A stretch of DNA of 64,000 nt, taken from NCBI GenBank assembly GCA_017302015.1, contig JAFLEE010000002.1, forward strand, positions 98,195 through 162,194, read 5' to 3'. Shown piece after piece: positions 24,456 to 32,113 of the stretch. A model generated the notes under the pieces. It was not told the DNA's origin and ran no database searches. It saw nothing but the letters and a program-made list of their open reading frames with translations. How positions within the stretch are numbered: position 1 is the stretch's first letter; each line of letters starts with the position of its first letter. Position numbers and translations under genes: made by a program. The DNA comes from Spirochaetota bacterium (GTDB lineage: Bacteria > Spirochaetota > UBA12135 > COTS27 > JAFLEE01).

Positions 24456-25921
24456 GCCGCCGCGCCCTCGTCATCGGCGCGGGGGTCGGGGGGCTGGCCG
24501 TCAGCGGCCTCCTCGCCCGCGAAGGCTGGGACGTGACGGTGGTGGAGAAGAACCGCGAAAGCGGCGGTCGCCTGGGCCGGCTCTCGCGCAAGGGCTTCCG
24601 TTTCGACACGGGCGCCACGCTCTTCCTCATGCGCGAAGTCTTCGAAGACCTCTACGCGCGTCTGGGCACGCGGCTGGTCGACCACCTCGACCTCCACCGG
24701 ATCGATCCCCATTGCCGGCTGCAATGGGCCGACGGCACCTCCCTCCATTTGACCGCAGACCTCCTGCGCCTACGGGAAGGCTGCGAGGCCCTGGAGCCCG
24801 GCAGCGGCGGGGCGGTCCTCTCCTTTCTCGCCCGCGGCTGGTTCCTCTACCGCGAATCCATGCGCCACCTCATCGGGCGGGATTTTTCTACGGCGGGCCC
24901 ATTCCTCGATCCCCGGCTCTGGCTCCAATTCATCCGGCCGGATACCTGGCGTAATCGGTGGCGCCAAGTCTCCGCCAAGTTCCGCACCGAGAAACTCCGC
25001 ACCGCCTTCGCTTGCCAAGACCTCTATATCGGGATGTCGCCCTATCGCGCGCCCGCGATCTATTCGATCATGCCGGCCATGGAACTCCTCGGGGGGCTTT
25101 GGGTGCCGCGGGGCGGGATGTACCGCATCGCGGAGAGCCTGGAATCCATCGCCCGAAGCCATGGGGCGCGGTTCCTCATGGGCACCGGGGTCCGGGAAAT
25201 TCTCCGGGAAGGGAAGCGGGCCTGCGGCGTGGCGCTGGAGAACGGGCGCCGCCTCGAAGCCGACCTCGTGGTGGCCAACGCCGACCTCCCCTATGTGCAC
25301 CAAGAACTCCTCGCGGGGCTCAAGCCCCCGAGGCGCCTGGCGCGGATGAAGACCAGTTGCTCCTCCCACACCTTTTATTGGGGGTTCCGAAGGCCGCTTC
25401 GGTCCATCACGGACCAGCACGGGGTCTTCTTCGGCGCGGATTGGAAGGCGGGCGTCGAATGCCTCACCCCCGGGAAACCCTTCCCGAACGAGCCCCATTT
25501 CTACCTCAATGCCCCCACGCGCCACGATCCCGCCGCGGCGCCCCGGGGCCAAGACGCCCTCATGGTCGTCGTCCCGTGCCCGCCCCTTCCGGCGGAGGTG
25601 GGGCGGCGGGAAATACGGCGTTACGTGCTGGAGCGCCTCTCCGCCCTCGAGGGCCGGCGGATCGAAAAAGACCTGGTCTTCGAGGCCGGCTTCACCCCCA
25701 AGGCCTGGCGCGACAAGTACCACTTGAAAGACGGCGCCATGCTCGGGTCCCTGGACCACCGGCTTTCCCAGATGGGGCCGCTTCGGCCCTCCAATCGCCA
25801 TGGGCGGCTGGGGAACCTCTATTTCGTGGGCGGCTCGACGAGGCCGGCCAGCGGGGTGCCCATGGTCGTCCTCTCGGCGATGCTGACGGCGCAGCGTATC
25901 GCCAGGGAGCAGGCGGCATGA
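24452..25921 (+). CDS. CrtI/CrtN-type FAD-dependent phytoene (or diapophytoene) desaturase
   Basis: A 489-residue flavoprotein. The N-terminus has the dinucleotide-binding loop VIGAGVGGLAVSGLLA ending in an acidic VVEKN, then GGRLGRLSRKGFRFDTGATLF, the standard start of CrtI/CrtN proteins. The C-terminus has NLYFVGGSTRPASGVPMVV, matching the flavin-binding PGxGVPxV motif except that Pro-Ala-Ser replaces Pro-Gly-Gly. It likely inserts double bonds into a C30 or C40 polyprenoid. The start is the GTG at 24452 overlapping the squalene synthase stop; its own stop overlaps the next start by ATGA, so the three genes are translated as a unit. Confidence 0.85.
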   Translation: MSRRALVIGAGVGGLAVSGLLAREGWDVTVVEKNRESGGRLGRLSRKGFRFDTGATLFLMREVFEDLYARLGTRLVDHLDLHRIDPHCRLQWADGTSLHLTADLLRLREGCEALEPGSGGAVLSFLARGWFLYRESMRHLIGRDFSTAGPFLDPRLWLQFIRPDTWRNRWRQVSAKFRTEKLRTAFACQDLYIGMSPYRAPAIYSIMPAMELLGGLWVPRGGMYRIAESLESIARSHGARFLMGTGVREILREGKRACGVALENGRRLEADLVVANADLPYVHQELLAGLKPPRRLARMKTSCSSHTFYWGFRRPLRSITDQHGVFFGADWKAGVECLTPGKPFPNEPHFYLNAPTRHDPAAAPRGQDALMVVVPCPPLPAEVGRREIRRYVLERLSALEGRRIEKDLVFEAGFTPKAWRDKYHLKDGAMLGSLDHRLSQMGPLRPSNRHGRLGNLYFVGGSTRPASGVPMVVLSAMLTAQRIAREQAA

Positions 25922-26814
25922 AGACTTGGCGCGACGTCCTCCCTCCCGACTCCGTGGAGCGCCTTCTGGCCGCAAGCCGATCCCCGAAGGCGCCCTATCT
26001 GGCCATCGCCTCCGCCGCCTGGGCCGACGGGGAGCGCCAAAAGGCCTTCGCCGCCTGCTACAAGCGCATGCGCGAAATGGACGACCTCGTCGACGGGGCG
26101 AAAGCCAAGTCCGCGAACCTGAGCGCCGCCGCGCGGGAGCGTCTGGTGAAGAAGGTTCAGGAGGCCTGCAAGGCCAAGCCGGGCGCCGGGGCCTGGGCGG
26201 CGCCCGCCTGGACGATGAAGGCATGGGCGCGGGCCATGATCTCCGACGTCGGCACGAACGGGTTCAAGACCCTGCGCGATCTTCGGGTCTATAGCGAGGG
26301 GGCCGCGGTGGCGCCGGGGGCCATCTTCCTCCAACTCTGCGGCCATCCCAGCGCCCGGGATGAACGGGCCCTGCGCGACGGGGCCCGGCCGCTTTCGATT
26401 TTCTGCTACCTCGTCCACCTCGCCCGGGACATGGAGGTGGACGGGCGCAATGGGATCTGCAATATGCCCGATGACCTCCTCCATGTCGTGGGCCTCGACC
26501 GGGCCAAATTGCTCCACAGCCTCAAGGCGCCCCATCCGAGCGAGCCCCTGCGGCGCCTCATGGGACGCCTTCGCGCCTGGTCGCTGCGGCGCCAGCGGGA
26601 GACCCGGGCCATGCTCGACCAGTGCCAACCGTTGCTGACGCCCGACGCCGCGTTTTCCCTCGAGGCGGTCTTTACGCTCTACACGCTCATCCTCGTGCTC
26701 ATGAATCCCGGCGGCCCCGATTTCAAGACCGCCTCCCTGACCCCCGAGACCGCGGCGCTCGAGGCGTCGCTGACGGCCCTGCTCGATGGTCCCTGCCCGG
26801 CGGCGTTCGGGTAG
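25918..26814 (+). CDS. Phytoene/squalene synthase family protein, divergent
   Basis: A 298-residue member of the trans-isoprenyl synthase class, distinct from the first gene of the operon. First Asp motif is MREMDDLVDG (D55-D59) and second is LARDMEVDGRNG (D171-D175). The family YSEGAAVAPGAIFLQLCG segment lies between them. It resembles HpnC or CrtB/CrtM lineages more than squalene synthase. With a desaturase next to it, it may make diapophytoene (C30) or phytoene (C40); alternatively it may cooperate with the first enzyme on presqualene diphosphate. ATG overlaps the desaturase stop. A 32-bp gap with a -10-like box leads to hisI. Confidence 0.8.
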   Translation: MKTWRDVLPPDSVERLLAASRSPKAPYLAIASAAWADGERQKAFAACYKRMREMDDLVDGAKAKSANLSAAARERLVKKVQEACKAKPGAGAWAAPAWTMKAWARAMISDVGTNGFKTLRDLRVYSEGAAVAPGAIFLQLCGHPSARDERALRDGARPLSIFCYLVHLARDMEVDGRNGICNMPDDLLHVVGLDRAKLLHSLKAPHPSEPLRRLMGRLRAWSLRRQRETRAMLDQCQPLLTPDAAFSLEAVFTLYTLILVLMNPGGPDFKTASLTPETAALEASLTALLDGPCPAAFG

Positions 26815-26835
26815 GGCATCCGCGCTGCTGCAATT

Positions 26836-26841
26836 TATAAT
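26836..26841 (+). promoter_or_regulatory. -10 box 5 nt before hisI
   Basis: TATAAT is followed after 5 nt by ATG 26847, with no Shine-Dalgarno and no -35 box. This matches the layout of leaderless genes. Confidence 0.5.
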
Positions 26842-26846
26842 GGGCC

Positions 26847-27209
26847 ATGCTGCCCGATTTTTCTAAAGCTCCCGATGGTCTCCTCCCCGCCGTGGCCCAG
26901 GATGTGCGCACCCAGGAGGTGCTCATGGTCGCGTGGGTCAATCGCGAGGCGTTCGAGCACGCGATCAAGACCGGCCGCGCCGCCTATTGGTCGCGTTCGC
27001 GCAAGAGCCTGTGGGTGAAGGGCGACACCTCCGGGCATCTCCAGAAACTCCGCGAGATCTGGGTCGATTGCGACGGAGATTCCATCCTCTACCGCGTGGA
27101 GCAGACGGGCGCGGCCTGCCACGACGGGTACTTCTCGTGCTTCTACCGACGCCTCGAAAACGGCGCGTGGTCGGTGGAACGGGAGAAGGTCGCGGAGAAA
27201 CCCTCATGA
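26847..27209 (+). CDS. hisI: Phosphoribosyl-AMP cyclohydrolase
   Basis: A 120-residue stand-alone HisI that opens the adenine ring of PR-AMP in histidine biosynthesis. The family motifs are intact: DVRTQEVLMVAWVN near residue 19, YWSRSRKSLWVKGDTSGH near 46, the metal-binding DCDGD near 72 and ACHDGYFSCFYR near 90 with the zinc cysteines. It is not fused to HisE, and no other his gene is in the window. Transcription may start at the -10 box just before its ATG. Its stop overlaps the start of the peptidase gene (ATGA). Confidence 0.95.
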   Translation: MLPDFSKAPDGLLPAVAQDVRTQEVLMVAWVNREAFEHAIKTGRAAYWSRSRKSLWVKGDTSGHLQKLREIWVDCDGDSILYRVEQTGAACHDGYFSCFYRRLENGAWSVEREKVAEKPS

Positions 27210-27946
27210 ACGGGCCCCGGACGGCCGTCTTGGCCCCGATCCTCCTCCTCGGGCTCTTGCTGCCCCGGCCCGCCTTCGCCGCCCCGGATTCGCTCACCGG
27301 CTCCATCCCCCCCAAAGACTATCTCAGCGGTAGGTTCGTCCCCTCCGAACACCCGGAACTCTTCGCCCGGGTCCCGGAGGCGCGGTCGATGGGGGGACGG
27401 ACCCTCTGGCTGCGCCGCGACGCCCTCGAGGCCTTCTCGCGCATGGCCACCGAGGCCACCCGCGACGGGCTCACCCTCGTCGTCGTCTCGGGATTCCGCA
27501 GTTTCGACGACCAGAAACGGATTTGGGAGAACAAGTTCCGGCAATTGTTCACCGTCAGCCACCCCGACGCCCGGGAGCGCGCCCAGTACATCCTCCAGTA
27601 CTCCTCGATGCCCGGAACCTCCCGCCACCATTGGGGCAGCGACCTCGATGTGAACTCGGTGGAACTTGCCTATTGGGCCAAGCCGGAGGGCCAGCGGCTC
27701 TACGGGTGGCTCCAGCGCAACGGGCCCCGTTTCGGCTTCTACCAGGCCTATTCCGCCGGCCGCAAGACCGGCTACCGCGAGGAGAAATGGCACTATACCT
27801 GGCTGCCCGCCGGTAAGCCCCTCCTCGCACGCTACTTGGATTGCATGGTCGAGCGGGATATCCACGGGTTCGCCGGGAGCGAATTCGCCGAGGCCCTGCG
27901 CATCATCCCGGATTACGTCGCCGGGGTGAATCCCGCGGTCAAATGA
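27206..27946 (+). CDS. D-alanyl-D-alanine carboxypeptidase, VanY/M15B family
   Basis: A 246-residue periplasmic zinc peptidase that trims the terminal D-Ala from peptidoglycan stem peptides. A signal peptide (residues 1-22, LLLGLLLPRPAFA) is followed by the M15 domain. The substrate loop VVSGFRSFDDQ is near 96. The zinc motif SRHHWGSDLDV lies near 142, and the second His with its general base is in EEKWHYTW near 195. It overlaps hisI by 4 nt, although the two have no obvious functional link. The rpsB promoter begins 7 bp after its stop. Confidence 0.9.
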   Translation: MNGPRTAVLAPILLLGLLLPRPAFAAPDSLTGSIPPKDYLSGRFVPSEHPELFARVPEARSMGGRTLWLRRDALEAFSRMATEATRDGLTLVVVSGFRSFDDQKRIWENKFRQLFTVSHPDARERAQYILQYSSMPGTSRHHWGSDLDVNSVELAYWAKPEGQRLYGWLQRNGPRFGFYQAYSAGRKTGYREEKWHYTWLPAGKPLLARYLDCMVERDIHGFAGSEFAEALRIIPDYVAGVNPAVK

Positions 27947-27952
27947 CCGAAT

Positions 27953-27982
27953 TTGACCCCCCCAACCCCCCGGGAGTATAAT
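27953..27982 (+). promoter_or_regulatory. Strong vegetative promoter of the rpsB operon
   Basis: TTGACC at 27953-27958 and TATAAT at 27977-27982 are 18 nt apart. The start would be near 27989, giving a 5' leader of about 138 nt before rpsB. Confidence 0.8.
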
Positions 27983-27988
27983 TCCGCT

Positions 27989-28126
27989 CCCCGAATCCTT
28001 GCTGGATGCGGCGGCTGGTGCCCTCCAGCGCACGGACCGGGGAAAACAAACAAATCGGCGGCTTGACGCCCTCCTTCCATGCGAAGGGGGCCCGGGCCGC
28101 ACAACCAGCAGCGACCGGAGGCGGTC
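27989..28126 (+). promoter_or_regulatory. Long 5' leader of rpsB, possible autoregulatory RNA
   Basis: The leader contains a stem GCTGGA (28001-28006) with TCCAGC (28024-28029). Near the start codon, GACC (28113-28116) can pair with GGTC (28123-28126), placing the GGAGGC ribosome-binding site in a 6-nt loop. CCTCC at 28070-28074 could alternatively pair with GGAGG. Such switching would suit feedback by S2, but this is inference from base pairing only. Confidence 0.35.
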
Positions 28127-28996
28127 ATGTCTATTTCGAGCATCGGAATGAAGGATCTCTTGGAAGCCGGGGTGCACTTCGGCCACAAGAGCGCCTCGTG
28201 GAACCCCCGCATGAAGAAGTTCATCTTCATGAAGCGCAAGGGCGTCCACATCATCGACCTCCAGAAGACCCTGGCGCTGGCCGAAGAGGCCTACACCTAC
28301 GTCAAGAACGAGGTCGCCAACGGTAAACGCATCCTGTTCGTCGGCACGAAGAAACAGGCGCGCCAGGCCATCGAAGAGGCGGCCGGCCGCTGCGGCCAGT
28401 ACTACATCAGCACGCGCTGGATCGGCGGGCTGCTGACGAACTTCAAGACGGTGAAGGGTTCGCTGGCGAAACTCAAGTACTACGAGACGATCGCCACCAA
28501 CGACGAAGAGAAGGCGAAATACAAGAAGAAGCAATTGGGCAAGTTCGAGAAGGAGCGCGTCAAGCTCATGTCGACCTTGGGCGGCATCCGCGAGATGAAG
28601 AAGCTCCCCGACATCCTCTTCGTCGTCGACGCGTTCCACGAGGCCATCGGCATCGCCGAGGCGCGCAAGTCGGGCATCCCCGTGGTCGGCCTCGTCGACA
28701 CGAACTCCAACCCCGACACCGTCGACGTCGTGATCCCCGGCAACGACGACGCCATCCGCTCGATCACCCTCTTCGTGAACTACATCGCCGAGGCGGTCAT
28801 CGAGGGCCGCGCCATGCTCCCCGACGGCGGCGAAGGCACCGACGCCGCCCCGGCCGAGGCCCCCGCCCCGGCCCCCGCCCCCGTGGAAGCCGCGGCGGCG
28901 GAAACGCCCGCCGAGACCGCCGCCACGACCGCACCCGAGGCCCTCGCCGAGCTCTATGTGAAAGACATGGACGAGCTCGAAAAGAAGAAACGCTAA
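28127..28996 (+). CDS. rpsB: 30S ribosomal protein S2
   Basis: A 289-residue S2. Core signatures include LLEAGVHFGHK near residue 10, MKKFIFMKRKGVHIIDL near 28, WIGGLLTNF near 98 and the C-terminal core VGLVDTNSNPDTVDVVIPGNDDAIRSI. Beyond the core, from about residue 240, there is a tail of some 50 residues rich in Ala, Pro and Glu ending in DMDELEKKKR, longer than the E. coli protein. The ATG at 28127 follows CCGGAGG and begins at the family N-terminus, so an upstream in-frame start is rejected. It is transcribed from the strong promoter at 27953-27982 with a leader of about 138 nt. Confidence 0.97.
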   Translation: MSISSIGMKDLLEAGVHFGHKSASWNPRMKKFIFMKRKGVHIIDLQKTLALAEEAYTYVKNEVANGKRILFVGTKKQARQAIEEAAGRCGQYYISTRWIGGLLTNFKTVKGSLAKLKYYETIATNDEEKAKYKKKQLGKFEKERVKLMSTLGGIREMKKLPDILFVVDAFHEAIGIAEARKSGIPVVGLVDTNSNPDTVDVVIPGNDDAIRSITLFVNYIAEAVIEGRAMLPDGGEGTDAAPAEAPAPAPAPVEAAAAETPAETAATTAPEALAELYVKDMDELEKKKR

Positions 28997-29032
28997 GACC
29001 CCCCGCGCCGGGGGCTCCCCCAAGGATAGAAC

Positions 29033-29869
29033 ATGGCCGACATCTCCACCGAACTCGTCAAGGAACTGCGCGAACTCACCGGCTTGGGCCTCATGGACAT
29101 CAAGAAGGCCCTCGCCGAGGCCGGCGGCGACAAAGAGAAGGCGCTCAATACGCTGAAGGAAAAGGGCTTGGCCGTGGCCGTCAAGCGGGCCGACCGCGAC
29201 GCCCGCGAGGGCCTCATCGCCATGGCCGGCACGCCCGCGCGCATGGCCATGGTGAAGGTCTCCTGCGAGACCGACTTCGTCGCCAAGACCGACGACTTCA
29301 AGAAACTCGTCGCCATCGCGGGCGAGGGCTTCATGAAGGAGGGCGAGGGCTTCCTCACCAGCGCCGCGACCAAAGAACTGGTGACCGCCACCATCGGGAA
29401 GACCGGCGAGAAGGTCGAGATCAAGGACGCCGTCTGCTTCGCCCCCGCCGAGGGGTTCGTCGAGAAGTACCTCCACAGCAATAGCAAGGTGGGCGTGCTC
29501 ATCGAGATGAAGTGCCCGGCCGCCGCGGCCTCCAAGCCCGCCATCGCCGAACTGGCCAAAGACCTCTCCATGCACATCGCGGCCATGAACCCGCTCGCGC
29601 TCTCCCCGGCCGACGTCAGCGACGCCGATAAAGAGGAGCAGAAGGCCCTCTTCGTCAAGCAGATGGCCGATTCGGGCAAGCCGCCCGAAGTGCTCGAGAA
29701 GATCATCGCCGGCAAGCTCGCCAAGCACCTGGCCGACCTCTGCCTGCTCGAGATGCCCTTCGTGAAAGACCCCAAGATCAAGGTGGGCGACCTCGTGAAG
29801 AAGGTCGGCAAGGAAGCCGGCGTCGAGGTCTCCGTGGCGCGCTTCAAGCGCATGCAGATCGGCAAGTAA
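29033..29869 (+). CDS. tsf: Translation elongation factor Ts
   Basis: A 278-residue guanine nucleotide exchange factor for EF-Tu. The N-terminal UBA-like module has ELRELTGLGLMDIKKAL near residue 11, then VSCETDFVAKTDDF near 81, the direct EF-Tu contact region. The coiled-coil and C-terminal subdomains follow with KHLADLCLLEMPFVKDPKI near 231. AAGGAT precedes the ATG by 6 nt. It lies 36 bp after rpsB in the classical rpsB-tsf pair. pyrH does not follow; frr does. Confidence 0.97.
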   Translation: MADISTELVKELRELTGLGLMDIKKALAEAGGDKEKALNTLKEKGLAVAVKRADRDAREGLIAMAGTPARMAMVKVSCETDFVAKTDDFKKLVAIAGEGFMKEGEGFLTSAATKELVTATIGKTGEKVEIKDAVCFAPAEGFVEKYLHSNSKVGVLIEMKCPAAAASKPAIAELAKDLSMHIAAMNPLALSPADVSDADKEEQKALFVKQMADSGKPPEVLEKIIAGKLAKHLADLCLLEMPFVKDPKIKVGDLVKKVGKEAGVEVSVARFKRMQIGK

Positions 29870-29896
29870 CGCGATTCCTCTCAAGGGGGGGTGACC

Positions 29897-30454
29897 ATGA
29901 GCGCCAAGATCGTCGCGGAACACGAAGACAAGATGAAGAAGGCCCTGGAGACCCTCGCCAAGGAATTCCAGGCCCTGCGAACCGGCCGGGCGACCCCGGC
30001 GATCCTGGAGCACGTGCGCGTGGAGATCTACGGGCAGGTGATGCCGCTCTCGGGGGCCGCCAGCATCTCGGTGCAGGACGCGCGCACGCTCCTGGTGACC
30101 GTCTGGGACGCCGCCAACGTGAAGGCGATCGACGCGGCAATCCGCACCAGCGACCTCAACCTGAACCCCCGCATCGAGGGCAATAAGTTCTTCGTCATGC
30201 TCCCCGAACTCACCAGCGAGCGGCGCAACGAGCTCGTGAAGGTCGTGAAGAAGAAGACCGAAGACATCAAGGTCGTGCTGCGCAATATCCGCCGCGACGC
30301 CAACGAGCGCGTGAAGGAAGAAGAGAAGAAGAAAGAGATCAGCCAGGACGATCTCAAGCGTTTCATGGAGCAGATCCAGAAACTCTGCGACCAGTACTGC
30401 GACAAGAGCGAGCAGGCCGCCGCCGCGAAGACCAAAGAAATCACCGCGATCTGA
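29897..30454 (+). CDS. frr: Ribosome recycling factor
   Basis: A 185-residue protein, the standard length, which with EF-G splits post-termination ribosomes. The three-helix-bundle signatures include FQALRTGRATPAILE near residue 27, SISVQDARTLLV near 55, PELTSERRNELVKVVKKK near 106 and VVLRNIRRDANERVK near 129. I set the start at ATG 29897, with AAGGGGG about 8 nt upstream, rather than the GTG 6 nt earlier. The next gene begins 4 nt after its stop. Direct tsf-frr linkage without pyrH matches my memory of spirochaete genomes. Confidence 0.97.
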   Translation: MSAKIVAEHEDKMKKALETLAKEFQALRTGRATPAILEHVRVEIYGQVMPLSGAASISVQDARTLLVTVWDAANVKAIDAAIRTSDLNLNPRIEGNKFFVMLPELTSERRNELVKVVKKKTEDIKVVLRNIRRDANERVKEEEKKKEISQDDLKRFMEQIQKLCDQYCDKSEQAAAAKTKEITAI

Positions 30455-30458
30455 CACC

Positions 30459-31178
30459 GTGCCCGCCCCCCGGGGGAACCCGTTCCCCGACCACATCGCC
30501 ATCATCCTGGACGGGAACAGCCGGTGGGCGCGGGATCGGGGGCTCGACCGCTCGGCGGGGCACCGCCGGGGGGTCGAGGTGGTGGAGACCATCCTCGACC
30601 ACGCCGCCGACCGTGGGGTGAAGGCCGTCACCCTCTACGCTTTTTCCAAGGAAAATTGGCGGCGCCCCGAGGCCGAGAAATCCGTCCTCTTCGAGCTGCT
30701 CAAGTGGTGGTTCACCCAGAGGATCAACAAGATCCTCTCCCGAAACGCGCGCCTGACGATGATCGGCGACCTGGGGCCGTTCGATTCCGGGATCCGCCGG
30801 GTGCTCGCGGATGCCGAGGAGCGCTCCCGCGGGAACACGGGCTGCCGCATCCAGATCGCGCTCTCCTACGGCGCGCGGGATGAGATCGTGCGCGCCGCGC
30901 GCCGCCTGGCGGAGGCGGCCAAGGGGGGCCTCGACCCTTCCACCATCGACGAGGAGGGCTTCAAGCGCTACCTCGACACGGATCCGGACTGCGGCGATCC
31001 CGATCTGCTCATCCGCACGGGCGGGGAACTCCGCGTGAGCAATTTCCTCCTCTACCAGATCGCCTACACCGAACTCTTTTTCACCAAGACCCTTTGGCCC
31101 GATTTCACCCCCGCGGACCTGGACGGCGCCATCGCCGAATACCAGGCCCGTGAACGCCGATTTGGAGGACGCCCATGA
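30459..31178 (+). CDS. uppS: Undecaprenyl (polyprenyl) diphosphate synthase, cis type
   Basis: A 239-residue enzyme that adds isopentenyl units to farnesyl diphosphate to make the C55 carrier lipid for peptidoglycan and LPS sugars. Signatures are HIAIILDGNSRWA near residue 12 with the metal-binding Asp, GHRRGVE near 34, TLYAFSKENWRRP near 58, and DLLIRTGGELRVSNFLLYQIAYTE near 187. The start is GTG at 30459, 4 nt after frr. The stop overlaps cdsA by ATGA. The usual NW in the SNFLLWQ motif reads SNFLLYQ here, a mild substitution. Confidence 0.96.
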   Translation: MPAPRGNPFPDHIAIILDGNSRWARDRGLDRSAGHRRGVEVVETILDHAADRGVKAVTLYAFSKENWRRPEAEKSVLFELLKWWFTQRINKILSRNARLTMIGDLGPFDSGIRRVLADAEERSRGNTGCRIQIALSYGARDEIVRAARRLAEAAKGGLDPSTIDEEGFKRYLDTDPDCGDPDLLIRTGGELRVSNFLLYQIAYTELFFTKTLWPDFTPADLDGAIAEYQARERRFGGRP

Positions 31179-32113
31179 AGGCACGTCTCATCACCGCCGC
31201 CATCGCCATCCCGCTCGTCATCGGGGTGCTCATCGCCCCATGGCCTTGGCTCTTCACCCTCTTCTTCTTCCTGGTTTCGGCCGCGCTCTCCTGGGAGATC
31301 ATGCGCTTCTCGAAGCGGCCCGATCCCCACGTGATCGCCGTCAATTTCATCTCCCTCGCGGGCCTCTACCTGGCGAAGTACTTCGGGTTCTTCGAGGGGC
31401 ACCCCGGTCTGGGGGAATTGCCCATGGTTTCGGCGATCTTGTTCTTCAACTTCTTCGCCGCGGGGGCGATCTACATCGCCTCCCCGCGCCTGGAGAACGC
31501 CCTCACGAACCTGGCCCTCAGTTCCCTGGCCCTCTTCTACGGCGGCTTCATCCTCTCCTACGGGGTCGACCTGCGGTTCCTGGAGGTCGTGCGCCATAGC
31601 CGGGAGAGTTTCGCCAATTTCCTACGTGGGCTCCCCGTCGCGACCCCGGCCGACCAGGTGGGCGTGCTCTACGTCTTCTACGTGCTCCTCGTCGCCTGGA
31701 TGTGCGATACGGGGGCCTACGTCATCGGTTCCGCCTTCGGGAAGAATAACCGCATCGGGCTGACGGCCTCCCCGAATAAATCCTGGGCAGGCCTCATCGG
31801 GGGGCTCCTCACGGCCGTCGCCACCTACCTGGGCTTTCATTTCTTTTGCCAGCGCTTCTTCCCGGAGGCCTTCGATGCGTCGGTCTTTTCCCGGTCCATG
31901 GGCACCACCCTGCTCGTGACCGTGGCGCTCGCCCTCTGCACCCAGATCGGCGACCTCATCGAGTCGGTGCTCAAGCGCGCGGCGGGCGTGAAGGACTCCG
32001 GGACGCTCCTGCGGGGCCACGGCGGGATGTTCGACGCCATCGACAGCGTCGTTCCCAGCCTCTTCCTCTTCCACTTCTACTTGACGCAGATCTGGCCGAG
32101 GATCCAGGGATGA
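31175..32113 (+). CDS. cdsA: Phosphatidate cytidylyltransferase
   Basis: A 312-residue inner-membrane enzyme making CDP-diacylglycerol from CTP and phosphatidate. About eight hydrophobic helices are spread from residue 5 to 300. The C-terminal signature is present: QIGDLIESVLKRAAGVKDSG, then GHGGMFDAIDS. In the usual signature HGGxxDRxDS an Arg follows the first Asp, and here it is Ala, which deserves checking. SPNKSWAG near 197 is the conserved upstream motif. It overlaps uppS by 4 nt and the CapA-like gene by 4 nt. Confidence 0.94.
   Translation: MKARLITAAIAIPLVIGVLIAPWPWLFTLFFFLVSAALSWEIMRFSKRPDPHVIAVNFISLAGLYLAKYFGFFEGHPGLGELPMVSAILFFNFFAAGAIYIASPRLENALTNLALSSLALFYGGFILSYGVDLRFLEVVRHSRESFANFLRGLPVATPADQVGVLYVFYVLLVAWMCDTGAYVIGSAFGKNNRIGLTASPNKSWAGLIGGLLTAVATYLGFHFFCQRFFPEAFDASVFSRSMGTTLLVTVALALCTQIGDLIESVLKRAAGVKDSGTLLRGHGGMFDAIDSVVPSLFLFHFYLTQIWPRIQG

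Noticed and set aside
27143-30631. Very long open frame on the minus strand opposite hisI, the peptidase, rpsB, tsf and frr
   Set aside because: It is antisense to five well-recognised genes, has a His/Gly/Val-rich composition typical of GC-rich shadow frames and no recognisable domain.
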